Positions 10,551 through 19,539 of a DNA stretch of 64,000 nucleotides are shown piece after piece; the first letter of the stretch is position 1; the number at the start of each line of letters is the position of its first letter. The translations under genes were made by a program, and so were the position numbers. Origin of the DNA: Aromatoleum toluclasticum ATCC 700605 (GTDB lineage: Bacteria; Pseudomonadota; Gammaproteobacteria; Burkholderiales; Rhodocyclaceae); assembly GCF_000378245.1 (NCBI RefSeq), contig NZ_KB899496.1, forward strand, positions 124,001-188,000, written 5' to 3'. The notes beneath the pieces were generated by a model, which saw only the letters and a list, made by a program, of their open reading frames with translations, had not been told where the DNA came from and did not search any database.

Positions 10551-13500
10551 ATGGCCGAAATCCTCAAGCTGCGCGGCGCTCCGGCGCTTTCTTCCTCCCG
10601 CCTGGAGCGGCTCTCGCGTACGGTTGCCGACGTGCTGCCCAAACTGAAGGGGCTCGCAGCCGAGCATTGGTACCTCATCGAGATCAAGGCGCCGCTGGAC
10701 GCCGGGGAGCTCGAACGACTGGTGGATCTGCTGGGCGCGGTGCCTGCCACGCAGAAGGCGCCGGCGGGAACGCCGCTCGTGATCGTGCCGCGGCTCGGCA
10801 CGATCTCGCCGTGGTCGTCGAAGGCCAGCGACATAGCCAGCCAGTGCGGCTTCGACAAGGTCGTGCGGGTCGAGCGCGGCATCGCCTATTCGCTCGATGT
10901 GCGGGGCGGCCTCGACGACCGGCAGTTTGCTGCGGTCCTGCCGCTGCTGCACGACCGCATGACCGAATCGGTACTGCAGAACGTCGAGGCGGCCGAGGCG
11001 CTGTTCCATCACTACGAACCCAAGCCGCTGATGACCGTTGAGGTCATCGGCGGTGGCCGTGCCGCGCTCGTCGCGGCGAACGGCGAGCTGGGGCTCGCGC
11101 TGTCGGAAGACGAAATCGACTACCTCGTCGACAACTTCACGCGCATGGGGCGCAGCCCGACCGACGTCGAACTGATGATGTTCGCGCAGGCGAACTCGGA
11201 ACACTGCCGCCACAAAATCTTCAACGCGGACTGGGTCATCGATGCGCGCACGATGGACAAGACCCTGTTCGGCATGATCCGCGAGACGCACAAGGCGCAT
11301 CCCGAAGGGACTGTCGTCGCCTATTCGGACAACGCGTCGGTCATCGAAGGCGCCGTGGTCGACCGCTTCTATGCGGATGCGGACGGACAATGGCGCTTCC
11401 GCGCGGAAGAGACCCACATCCTCGCGAAGGTCGAGACGCACAACCATCCGACCGCGATTTCGCCCTTCCCGGGGGCTTCGACCGGTGCCGGCGGCGAAAT
11501 CCGCGATGAAGGTGCGACGGGCCGCGGCTCGAAGCCCAAGGCCGGCCTCACCGGCTTCTCGGTGTCGAACCTGAACATTCCCGAATTCGTCCAGCCGTGG
11601 GAAAAGCCCTACGGCAAGCCCGAGCGCATCGCGTCCGCGCTCGACATCATGATCGAGGGCCCGATCGGCGGCGCGGCGTTCAACAACGAGTTCGGTCGTC
11701 CCAACCTTGCAGGCTACTTCCGTGTCTTCGAGCAGGAAGTGCAGAGCGAAGTGCGCGGCTATCACAAGCCGATCATGATCGCCGGCGGTGTCGGCAGCAT
11801 CCAGGCACAGCAGTCGCATAAGGTGCAGTTCGCTCCCGGCACGTTGCTGATCCAGCTCGGCGGTCCGGGCATGCTGATCGGCCTCGGCGGGGGTGCGGCG
11901 TCCAGCATGACGACCGGGAGCAACACGGCGGATCTCGACTTCGCGTCGGTGCAGCGGGGCAATCCCGAGATCGAACGCCGCTGTCAGGAAGTCATCGATG
12001 CGTGCTGGCAGCGCGGCGAGGCGAATCCTATCCTCGCGATTCACGACGTCGGTGCGGGCGGCCTGTCGAACGCGATGCCGGAACTGGCCGATTCAGCCAG
12101 TCTCGGCGCGCATTTCGAGCTGCGCGAAGTGCACATCGAGGAGCCGGGCATGAGCCCGCGCGAGATCTGGAGCAACGAGTCGCAGGAGCGTTACGTCCTC
12201 GCGATCGCACCGGAGAGCCTCGACGAATTCCGCGCCATCTGCGAGCGCGAGCGCTGCCCGTTCGCCGTGCTCGGCGCTGCGACGGCCGACGGCCACCTCA
12301 CCGTGAGCGACCGCCACTTCGACAACAAGCCGGTCGACATGGAAATGCAGGTGCTGCTCGGCAAGCCGCCGAAGATGACGCGCAACGTGTCGCGCCGTGC
12401 CGTGCATGTGCCGCCCTTCGACGTCACCGATGTCGACCTGAAGGAAGCCTGCCTGCGCGTGCTGCGCCTGCCGACGGTGGCCTCCAAGAACTTCCTGATC
12501 ACGATCGGCGACCGCTCGGTCGGCGGCATGACGGCGCGCGACCAGATGGTCGGCCCGTGGCAGGTTCCGGTGGCAGACGTCGCGGTCACCGCGATGAGCT
12601 TCCATGGCTACAAGGGCGAAGCTTTCGCGATGGGCGAGCGTACGCCCGTCGCCTGCCTGGATGCCGTGGCATCCGGCCGGATGGCGGTGGGCGAGGCGAT
12701 CACGAACATCGCCGCAGCGGACATTTCGGACCTCGGCAAGGTGAAGCTGTCGGCGAACTGGATGGCGGCTGCGGGCCATCGCGGCGAGGACGCGAAGCTC
12801 TACGACACCGTCAGCGCCGTGTCGCAGTTCTGCCAGGCGGCAGGGCTGTCGATTCCGGTCGGCAAGGATTCGCTGTCGATGAAGACGGCGTGGCAGGATG
12901 CGGGGCAGGATCGCCAGGTGGTCGCGCCGCTGTCGCTCATCGTCACCTCCTTCGCGCCGGTCGAGGACATCCGCCGCACGCTCACGCCGCAGCTGCAGTT
13001 CCCGGAGGGTGTCGAAACCGAGCTCATGCTCATCGACCTCGGCAACGACCGCAACCGCCTCGGCGGCTCCGCTCTGGCTCAGGTATTCGGCTCCGTGGGC
13101 GAACATGCGCCGGACGTCGACGCGGCACAGCTGGCGACGTTCTTCGCCCTGATCCAGCAGCTCCGCCGCGACGGCCTGCTGCTCGCCTACCACGACCGCA
13201 GCGACGGCGGCCTGTTCGCGACCCTGTGCGAGATGGCCTTCGCATCGAAGTGCGGTCTGTCGGTCGTGCTCGACACGGTGTGCTACGACCAGTACATGAA
13301 CGACGTCGACGGCCTGGACAAGAAGCCGGACACGATCAAGGGGCGCCTCAACGACCGCCTGTTCGGCGGACTGTTCGCCGAAGAGCTCGGCGCGGTGATC
13401 CAGATCCGCCGCGAGGACCGCGCGCGCGTCACGACGCCGCTGCGCGATGCCGGGCTGACTTATCACTTCCTCGGTGAACCGAACGAACGCGATGAGCTCC

Positions 13501-14483
13501 GCTTCTGGCGCAACGCCAAGCTCGTGTTCAGCGCGCCGCGCGGCGAACTGCTGCAGACGTGGTCCGAAACGAGTTATCGCATCGCCCGCCTGCGTGACGA
13601 TGCCGACTGCGCACGCGAGGAGTTCGAAGCCCTTGCGGACGTCTCCAACCCCGGCCTGAGCGTCGTCACGAGCTTCGATCCGGCGGAGGACATCGCCGCA
13701 CCGATGATCGCGACCGGAGCACGTCCGAAGATCGCGATCCTGCGCGAGCAGGGCGTGAACTCGCAGGCCGAGATGGCAGCCGCGTTCGAGCGTGCGGGTT
13801 TCGCGCCGTTCGACGTGCACATGTCCGACCTGCAGGCGGGCCGCCGTCATTTGTCCGATTTCCACGGCCTGGCTGCCTGCGGCGGCTTCTCCTACGGTGA
13901 CGTGCTTGGCGCCGGTCAGGGCTGGGCAAAGTCGATCCTGTTCAACGGTGCGCTGCGCGAGCAATTCGAGGCCTTCTTCGGCCGCAGCGACACCTTCGCG
14001 CTGGGTGTGTGCAACGGCTGCCAGATGATGGCGAACCTCGCATCCATCATCCCCGGCGCCGATCGCTGGCCGACCTTCCATCGCAACCGCAGCGAGCAGT
14101 TCGAAGCGCGTTTCGTGATGGCGGAGATTCCGGAGAGCCCGTCTATCCTCTTCGCCGGCATGGCGGGCAGCCGCATGCCCATCGTTGTCAGCCATGGCGA
14201 GGGCAGGGCGGTGTTCGCGAAGGATACGGATCGGGGCAGCGTGATCACCGCAGTGCGCTACGTGGACAACCACGGCAAGCCGGCCGCGAGCTATCCGTTC
14301 AACCCCAACGGTTCGCCCGACGGCCTGGCTGGCGTGACGACCGCGGACGGCCGGTTCACGATCATGATGCCGCACCCGGAACGCACCGCGCGCGCCGTGC
14401 AGATGAGCTGGCATCCTGCCACGTTGGGCGAGGATTCGCCGTGGATGCGGATGTTCCGCAACGCGCGGCGCTGGCTCGGCTGA
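10551..14483 (+). CDS. purL: Phosphoribosylformylglycinamidine synthase
   Basis: The 1310-residue product has the full length of the large proteobacterial PurL (E. coli about 1295). It contains the N-terminal PurS-like part, two AIRS-like ATP-binding domains ([38 protein letters not shown]) and a C-terminal class I glutamine amidotransferase domain with the nucleophile motif GVCNGCQMM. It converts FGAR to FGAM in purine synthesis. A TATAAT at 10484-10489, 61 bp upstream, is a -10 candidate without a good -35. The gene stands alone, with a hairpin downstream. Confidence 0.97.
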   Translation: MAEILKLRGAPALSSSRLERLSRTVADVLPKLKGLAAEHWYLIEIKAPLDAGELERLVDLLGAVPATQKAPAGTPLVIVPRLGTISPWSSKASDIASQCGFDKVVRVERGIAYSLDVRGGLDDRQFAAVLPLLHDRMTESVLQNVEAAEALFHHYEPKPLMTVEVIGGGRAALVAANGELGLALSEDEIDYLVDNFTRMGRSPTDVELMMFAQANSEHCRHKIFNADWVIDARTMDKTLFGMIRETHKAHPEGTVVAYSDNASVIEGAVVDRFYADADGQWRFRAEETHILAKVETHNHPTAISPFPGASTGAGGEIRDEGATGRGSKPKAGLTGFSVSNLNIPEFVQPWEKPYGKPERIASALDIMIEGPIGGAAFNNEFGRPNLAGYFRVFEQEVQSEVRGYHKPIMIAGGVGSIQAQQSHKVQFAPGTLLIQLGGPGMLIGLGGGAASSMTTGSNTADLDFASVQRGNPEIERRCQEVIDACWQRGEANPILAIHDVGAGGLSNAMPELADSASLGAHFELREVHIEEPGMSPREIWSNESQERYVLAIAPESLDEFRAICERERCPFAVLGAATADGHLTVSDRHFDNKPVDMEMQVLLGKPPKMTRNVSRRAVHVPPFDVTDVDLKEACLRVLRLPTVASKNFLITIGDRSVGGMTARDQMVGPWQVPVADVAVTAMSFHGYKGEAFAMGERTPVACLDAVASGRMAVGEAITNIAAADISDLGKVKLSANWMAAAGHRGEDAKLYDTVSAVSQFCQAAGLSIPVGKDSLSMKTAWQDAGQDRQVVAPLSLIVTSFAPVEDIRRTLTPQLQFPEGVETELMLIDLGNDRNRLGGSALAQVFGSVGEHAPDVDAAQLATFFALIQQLRRDGLLLAYHDRSDGGLFATLCEMAFASKCGLSVVLDTVCYDQYMNDVDGLDKKPDTIKGRLNDRLFGGLFAEELGAVIQIRREDRARVTTPLRDAGLTYHFLGEPNERDELRFWRNAKLVFSAPRGELLQTWSETSYRIARLRDDADCAREEFEALADVSNPGLSVVTSFDPAEDIAAPMIATGARPKIAILREQGVNSQAEMAAAFERAGFAPFDVHMSDLQAGRRHLSDFHGLAACGGFSYGDVLGAGQGWAKSILFNGALREQFEAFFGRSDTFALGVCNGCQMMANLASIIPGADRWPTFHRNRSEQFEARFVMAEIPESPSILFAGMAGSRMPIVVSHGEGRAVFAKDTDRGSVITAVRYVDNHGKPAASYPFNPNGSPDGLAGVTTADGRFTIMMPHPERTARAVQMSWHPATLGEDSPWMRMFRNARRWLG

Positions 14484-14510
14484 ACAGGCTCAGGAAAAAT
14501 TCGAGGCAAG

Positions 14511-14540
14511 GGCTGCCGCAGCGTGAAGCGCTTGGCAGCC
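14511..14540 (+). terminator. Possible purL terminator hairpin
   Basis: GGCTGCC (14511-14517) pairs with GGCAGCC (14534-14540), with further inner pairing AGCG/CGCT. There is no T-tract, so termination would be weak or Rho-assisted. Confidence 0.3.
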
Positions 14541-14554
14541 GACTTCTTCCGCCG

Positions 14555-14570
14555 CTTGACTGCAGTCAAG
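14555..14570. promoter_or_regulatory. Perfect 16-bp palindrome upstream of the copper-type operon
   Basis: CTTGACTGCAGTCAAG is self-complementary and lies 54 bp before the ATG at 14625. TTGACT within it could be a -35, and TAGAAT occurs at 14591-14596. The 29-bp gap between them is too long for a normal or MerR-type promoter, so I read it as an operator-like site of unknown partner. Confidence 0.4.
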
Positions 14571-14624
14571 GGAAACGGGAGCCTGGTCGCTAGAATGCCA
14601 GCGTCCGGAGGCCTTCATCCACCC

Positions 14625-15020
14625 ATGCACTTCAAGCGCTCGACTCGCACCCTGACCGCATGGATCGCGTTGTTTGCGATCCTGCTCGGCGCCGTCATGC
14701 CGGCGATGAGTCACGCGCTGTCGCGGCTCGCAGGGGGCGAAACGCGCTGGGTCGAGGTCTGTACCGTCGCCGGCACCAAGCTGGTTGCGGTCGACGAATC
14801 CGCCGGCGACAGCAAGGGCACCAGCCCTGACCTGTTCCCCGCGGAGCGCTGTGCCTTCTGCGCGACGCATGGTGGGACGCCGGCCTTGCCCGCGCCGCAC
14901 GTGGTGCCCTTCGCGCTGGAAGCAGGCATCGACGAATTCCCCCAGCTCTATTTCCATTCCCCGCGCCCGCTGTTTGCGTGGGTCAAGTCGCCTCCGCGCG
15001 CACCTCCACTCCTCGCCTGA
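14625..15020 (+). CDS. DUF2946 family protein
   Basis: This 131-residue protein has an N-terminal hydrophobic export segment (about residues 10-28) and a later Cys/His cluster: C46, then C76-x-x-C79 and H82 (ERCAFCATHGG). That pattern is typical of DUF2946 proteins, which are commonly found beside copper transport genes. The function is unknown, but metal binding is plausible. Start 14625 was chosen because it begins directly before the export signal; GGAG lies 14 bases upstream, which is far. It is the first gene of a run with a PCu(A)C chaperone, a TonB receptor, a beta-propeller and a thioredoxin-fold protein. Confidence 0.78.
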   Translation: MHFKRSTRTLTAWIALFAILLGAVMPAMSHALSRLAGGETRWVEVCTVAGTKLVAVDESAGDSKGTSPDLFPAERCAFCATHGGTPALPAPHVVPFALEAGIDEFPQLYFHSPRPLFAWVKSPPRAPPLLA

Positions 15021-15218
15021 GCGCTCTTCGCCCCGACCCGCCTGACCGGTACAGGAAAGGCGCGGGCTCCACGGGGCCGATCCCCGGTCATTCAGCAGTT
15101 CCGTTTGCGGTGCATCGATCCCGGTAACGGGCTTTTCGCCGCATCGCGATTCGTCCGCGCCGGCGCCGGCTTGTCACGCGGCTGCCGGGTGGATCGCCCG
15201 ATACGAAGGAGTGGAAAC

Positions 15219-15677
15219 ATGAACAAGAATTACCTTGTCGCAGCCCTGGCCCTGATCGTCTTCTCGCTGCCCGCGCGGGCAGAGGTCAGGGTCGAGGAAC
15301 CGTGGGTGCGCGCGACCGTGCCGCACCAGAAAGTGACCGGAGCCTTCATGCGCCTCACCGCATCGACGGATGCGAAGCTGGTTGCGGTGAACTCGCCGGT
15401 CGCCGGTACCGTCGAGATCCATGAGATGGCGATGGACAAGGAGGTCATGAAGATGCGTCCGACCGCAGGGGTTGCGCTGCCCGCCGGCCGGACCGTCGAA
15501 CTCAAGCCCGGCGCACATCACGTGATGCTGCTGGATCTGCGCAAACCGTTGCAGCCCGGCGACACCGTGCCGCTGGTCCTGACCGTGGAAGGGCGCGACG
15601 GCAAGCGCGAGACTCTCGAGGTCACAGCCTCGGTTCGACCGCTTGGCACGATCGGAGACGCCGTCCATGCACGCTGA
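15219..15677 (+). CDS. PCu(A)C-type periplasmic copper chaperone
   Basis: The 152-residue precursor has a signal peptide cleaved near residue 21 (SLPARA). The copper motif of the family is complete: H68, ten residues, M79, twenty-one residues, H101, one residue, M103. Such proteins carry Cu(I) in the periplasm, often to the CuA or CuB sites of cytochrome oxidase. AAGGAG at 15206-15211 supports ATG 15219. The last 11 bases overlap the start of the TonB receptor gene, so the two are coupled. Confidence 0.92.
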   Translation: MNKNYLVAALALIVFSLPARAEVRVEEPWVRATVPHQKVTGAFMRLTASTDAKLVAVNSPVAGTVEIHEMAMDKEVMKMRPTAGVALPAGRTVELKPGAHHVMLLDLRKPLQPGDTVPLVLTVEGRDGKRETLEVTASVRPLGTIGDAVHAR

Positions 15678-17772
15678 ACGCATCCGTAGCCTCGTGGCAC
15701 TGTCGTGCGCCTGCGCAGTCGGAGGCGCTTGGGCGGCCGAAGCCGAAACCATCCTCGAACAGGTGACCGTCACGGGCACGCGCGAAAAGGAACGGCTGGT
15801 CGAGACTCCGGCTTCGGTCGGAGCGGTGAAGGCGGAGGCGCTTGCGGCAGACAAGCCGGCCCATCCCGCGCAGGTCATGAACCAGATCCCGGGCGCGGCC
15901 GTCGCGGTGACCAATGGCGAGGGGCACACCACCGCGATCCGCCAACCGTTCACGACGAGCCCGGTGTACCTCTTCCTCGAAGACGGCATCCCGTCGCGTT
16001 CGCCGGGCTTCTTCAATCACAACGCGCTGTACGAGATCAACATTCCGCAGTCCGGCGGCATCGAGGTGAACCGCGGCCCGTCGTCGGCGCTGTACGGTTC
16101 CGAGGCGATCGGTGGCGTCGTGAACGTGCTGACGCGGGTTCCGCCGCGGAAAACCGAGCTCGGTGGCTCCGTCGAGATGGGCGAAAACGGCTGGCGCCGC
16201 GCGCTCCTGAGTGGCGGCTCCGGCTACGAGAACGGCGGCTTCCGCGCCGACCTGAATTTCACCCAAACGGACGGATGGCGCGACGACACCGCCTACGACC
16301 GCAAGAGCGGCACCTTGCGCTGGGATCAATTCATCGGCGACAGCACCTCGATAAAGACCGTCCTGGGTTTCTCCGAGATCGACCAGGACACCGGGGCGAA
16401 TTCACCCCTCGTGCGCGAGGACTACAAGCACGATCCGACGCGCAACTACCTGCCGATCGCCTTCCGCAAGGTCAGCGCGCTGCGGCTGTCGAGCAGCTTC
16501 GAGCACGAGACGGCCGATTCGCTGCTGTCGATCACCCCCTACGTGCGCGACAACAGCATGGACCTGCTGGCGAGTTTCGCGTTGCGCTTCGACCCGAGCC
16601 TTGCCGAGACGCGCAACCAGTCCTACGGCCTGATGGCGAAGTGGCGCCAGGATTTCGTGCCGATGCGTGCGCGCCTGATTGCGGGTATCGATCTCGACGT
16701 GAGTCCGGGGTCACGGCGCGAGAACCGGGTCAATGCGACGACGCGTGGAAGCGGTGCGAGCCAGGAATTCATCGCCTACACGCTGGGACCGCGTATCTAT
16801 GATTACGACGTCGAGTATCGTGGCATCTCGCCCTACCTGCACGGCGAGATCTCGCCCACCGACAGGCTGCGCCTGACCGCAGGCCTGCGTTACGACGACA
16901 TGCGCTACACCTTCCGCAACGACTTTGCCGCGGGTGTGGTGCAGGTGGGAGGCAGCTTCTACGGACAGGCGGCCGACACGACCGTGAGCTTCCGTCGCGC
17001 GACGCCCAAGCTTGGAGCAACGTACGCGCTGAGCCAGGACACCCATCTGTTCGCCTCATACAACCAGGGTTTCCGCGCGCCGTCCGAATCCCAGCTCTTC
17101 CGGCCGTCGCGTGCGACGAGCCGTGAATCGGCGCTGGCGCTGGCGCAGTCGGCGCTCGAACTGGACGCCATCCGTGCCGACCAGATCGAACTTGGCGTGC
17201 GCGGAGTGGTCGCTGGCGTGTCGTACGATCTGGTCGCCTATGACCTCACCAAGCACGACGACATCGTGAGCCAGCGCGATCCGGAGACGACGCAGACGAT
17301 CACGACCAACGCCGGCAAGACGCGGCACCGCGGTATCGAACTCGGGCTCGGTGCGCCGCTGCATCGCGCAGTCAGGATCGATGTCTCGATGTCATATGCG
17401 TGGCACGAATTTGAAAGCTGGAAGACGGAAAGGGACGATTTCGGCGGGAACGAGCAGGCCAGTGCGCCCCGCTTCATGTCCAACACCCGCCTGACCTGGA
17501 CCCCGACGGCCGCAATCCGGACGCAGTTGGAGTGGTCGAGGATCGGCTCCTACTGGCTCGACGACGCGAACACCGTGAAATACGGTGGCCACAACCTGTT
17601 CAACCTGCGCGGAAATTACGCGCTCAACCCGACCTGGTCGCTGTTTGGCAGCATCCAGAACCTGACCGACAAGCGCTACGCCGAAAGCGCGCAGCTGTCG
17701 ACGCGGAGCACACCGGTCTATTCGCCAGGTTTGCCGCGCACGGTGATCGCAGGCGTGGAGGCGAAATGGTGA
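15667..17772 (+). CDS. TonB-dependent outer membrane receptor
   Basis: This 701-residue product has a signal peptide (to about residue 24), a TonB-box-like stretch (ILEQVTVTGTREKER), a plug domain with VNRGPSSALYGSEAIGGVVN, and a 22-strand type barrel ending in the outer membrane Trp-terminal signature (VIAGVEAKW). It should import a scarce ligand using the proton motive force. Its place directly after a copper chaperone and a DUF2946 gene suggests copper or a copper complex, although the barrel could also serve a siderophore. The start lies inside the end of the chaperone gene. Confidence 0.9.
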   Translation: MHAERIRSLVALSCACAVGGAWAAEAETILEQVTVTGTREKERLVETPASVGAVKAEALAADKPAHPAQVMNQIPGAAVAVTNGEGHTTAIRQPFTTSPVYLFLEDGIPSRSPGFFNHNALYEINIPQSGGIEVNRGPSSALYGSEAIGGVVNVLTRVPPRKTELGGSVEMGENGWRRALLSGGSGYENGGFRADLNFTQTDGWRDDTAYDRKSGTLRWDQFIGDSTSIKTVLGFSEIDQDTGANSPLVREDYKHDPTRNYLPIAFRKVSALRLSSSFEHETADSLLSITPYVRDNSMDLLASFALRFDPSLAETRNQSYGLMAKWRQDFVPMRARLIAGIDLDVSPGSRRENRVNATTRGSGASQEFIAYTLGPRIYDYDVEYRGISPYLHGEISPTDRLRLTAGLRYDDMRYTFRNDFAAGVVQVGGSFYGQAADTTVSFRRATPKLGATYALSQDTHLFASYNQGFRAPSESQLFRPSRATSRESALALAQSALELDAIRADQIELGVRGVVAGVSYDLVAYDLTKHDDIVSQRDPETTQTITTNAGKTRHRGIELGLGAPLHRAVRIDVSMSYAWHEFESWKTERDDFGGNEQASAPRFMSNTRLTWTPTAAIRTQLEWSRIGSYWLDDANTVKYGGHNLFNLRGNYALNPTWSLFGSIQNLTDKRYAESAQLSTRSTPVYSPGLPRTVIAGVEAKW

Positions 17773-18983
17773 GCGTCGCGGTCGTGAGAGCCTCTGTGCG
17801 AGGCGTGATGGCGATCGCGGCTTCCGCGTTCGTCGTCGCGAGCGCCGCTGCCGCCGACCTGCAGCCGACACCGCACATGCACGGCGCGGCGGCTGCCATG
17901 CCTGCACGCCCCGAACTGGGAACGAGCGCGGCCTTCGCCCCCGACGGCGCACTGTACGCGGTCACGAAGGAGGGCCGGCACGTGCTGCTGCATCGTAGTG
18001 CGGACGATGGCCGCAGCTGGGAAGCCCCCGTCGTCGTGAACGCCGAGCCGGAGCAGATCTCGGCCGACGGTGAAAATCGTCCCAAGCTGGCCTTCGATGC
18101 CGACGGCGCGGCGCTGGTGTCCTGGACCCGTCCGCTGGCGAAGCGCTTCACCGGCGAGATCCGCTTCGCCCGTGCTAGTGACAGGCGCCAGTTCACGGCG
18201 CCCGTCACCGTGCATCGTGACCGCCAGGAGATCACCCACCGCTTCGAGTCGCTTGCCGTGACCGGGGCCGGCAAGGTCGTGCTGGCATGGATCGACAAAC
18301 GCGACCTCGAGCTCGCGCAGGCGGCGAATCGCGATTACCGCGGTGCGGCGATCTACGCAGCGGTGTCGGACGATGGCGGACGCAGTTTTCGGGCCGAGCA
18401 GAAGATCGCCGATCATTCGTGCGAATGCTGCCGCATCGCGATCGCCGGCGACACGGATGGGCTGCCGCTGCTGATGTGGCGCCACGTCTTCGAACCCAAC
18501 GAGCGCGATCATGCTCTGGTCAAGCTGGGCGCGGACGGGGTGCCCGGACAGGACGTGCGCGCCACCTTCGACCGCTGGCGTATCGACGCCTGCCCGCACC
18601 ACGGCCCCTCGCTGACCGTCACCCCCGATGGCACGCGTCATGCGGTGTGGTTCAATGAAAAGGACGGCGAAGGGCGCGTCTTTTACGGACGCCTGAACGA
18701 TGGCCGGGTGGAAGGGCAGCGCGCCCTTGGCGGGGAACAGGCGGCACATGCGGACATCGCGAACGCGGGGCAGCGCGTGGGGATCGTCTGGAAGGAGTTT
18801 GACGGCGAACGCACGCGGCTTCAGGCCGAAATATCGGCAGACGGCGGCACAAGCTTCAGCACGCGTACACTCGCGGCGACCGGCGGCGCGTCGGATCAGC
18901 CGCGCGTGATCCGGCGCGGGGAGCGCCTGTTCGCCTTCTGGCGCACGGAGAAGGAAGGCATGCAGGGGCACTGGCTCGAATGA
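17766..18983 (+). CDS. Exported BNR/sialidase-like beta-propeller with CECC motif
   Basis: The 405-residue product has a signal peptide (about residues 1-30, ending ASAAAADL) followed by Asp-box repeats typical of six-bladed propellers (SADDGRSW, SDDGGRSF, SADGGTSF). It lacks an obvious sialidase catalytic set. A Cys cluster at 219-222 (CECC) and a CPHH at 276-279 could bind metal. A His/Met-rich start (TPHMHGAAAAM) points the same way. Its ATG overlaps the receptor stop (ATGGTGA). A role in extracytoplasmic copper handling is inferred from position and these residues; no enzyme activity can be assigned. Confidence 0.75.
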   Translation: MVSVAVVRASVRGVMAIAASAFVVASAAAADLQPTPHMHGAAAAMPARPELGTSAAFAPDGALYAVTKEGRHVLLHRSADDGRSWEAPVVVNAEPEQISADGENRPKLAFDADGAALVSWTRPLAKRFTGEIRFARASDRRQFTAPVTVHRDRQEITHRFESLAVTGAGKVVLAWIDKRDLELAQAANRDYRGAAIYAAVSDDGGRSFRAEQKIADHSCECCRIAIAGDTDGLPLLMWRHVFEPNERDHALVKLGADGVPGQDVRATFDRWRIDACPHHGPSLTVTPDGTRHAVWFNEKDGEGRVFYGRLNDGRVEGQRALGGEQAAHADIANAGQRVGIVWKEFDGERTRLQAEISADGGTSFSTRTLAATGGASDQPRVIRRGERLFAFWRTEKEGMQGHWLE

Positions 18984-19456
18984 AACCACTGAAGCTCATC
19001 GTCACGACTCTGGCCTGCTGCGTCGCTGCCACCGTCGGCGCGACCGAATTCCGGACACTGGACCGGGCGGCGGCGGCGCAGCTCGTCAATCCGTCGAGCT
19101 ACACGGTGCCGACGATCGTCGCACTGTGGTCCTCGGAATGCGTCCACTGCAAAAAGAACCTGAAACTGTTTGCCGAGATGGCCAAGGCCGACCGGCGGTT
19201 CAAGCTGGTCACCGTGGCAGTGGAGCCGCATTTCGCAGGATTGGCCGAACCGCTCGACCATCTCGCCGTGCCGGGGCAACGATTCGCGTACGGGCCGGAG
19301 TCGCCCGAAGCCCTCGGGTATGCGCTCGATCCGAAGTGGCGCGGCGAGTTGCCGAGAACGATCTTTTTCGACGGGAAGGGCGGCAAGACCGCGCTGTCGG
19401 GAGTGGTTGCCGAGGCGACCGTGCGCAGTTCGCTCGGCCTGCAATCGAACCCCTGA
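18980..19456 (+). CDS. Periplasmic thioredoxin-fold protein
   Basis: This 158-residue protein has a signal peptide (to about residue 21) and a thioredoxin/TlpA-like fold with active-site C54-V-H-C57 after LWSSE, and a cis-Pro segment (LPRTIFF). It is probably a reductase or disulfide handling protein in the periplasm. It overlaps the beta-propeller gene by ATGA and ends the operon. A natural partner would be the CECC cysteines of that protein or copper-centre assembly; this is inference. A hairpin follows. Confidence 0.82.
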   Translation: MKPLKLIVTTLACCVAATVGATEFRTLDRAAAAQLVNPSSYTVPTIVALWSSECVHCKKNLKLFAEMAKADRRFKLVTVAVEPHFAGLAEPLDHLAVPGQRFAYGPESPEALGYALDPKWRGELPRTIFFDGKGGKTALSGVVAEATVRSSLGLQSNP

Positions 19457-19469
19457 GGCGTCGGGCAGC

Positions 19470-19493
19470 AAAAAGGGCGGCCGAAGCCGCCCT
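19470..19493 (-). terminator. Rho-independent terminator with UUCG loop
   Basis: AGGGCGGC (19474-19481) and GCCGCCCT (19486-19493) form an 8-bp stem. Read on the minus strand it has a UUCG loop and is followed by five T residues, so it mainly stops transcription of the ETF-QO gene ending at 19540. It may also serve the plus-strand operon ending at 19456. Confidence 0.8.
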
Positions 19494-19539
19494 GTGCCCG
19501 TCGCAGGCCATGCTGCCCTCGCCGGCAGCCGGCCCCGAC

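Noticed and set aside
12093-14414. Long minus-strand open frame opposite purL
   Set aside because: Antisense shadow of purL; no start signal or family features.
14555-14596. MerR/CueR-type promoter with the palindrome as spacer
   Set aside because: TTGACT and TAGAAT are 29 bp apart; MerR-type promoters have 19-20 bp, and the palindrome is not centred between them.
15021-15218. Cobalamin riboswitch before the chaperone/TonB receptor genes
   Set aside because: The conserved B12-box and core bases are not visible in this leader.
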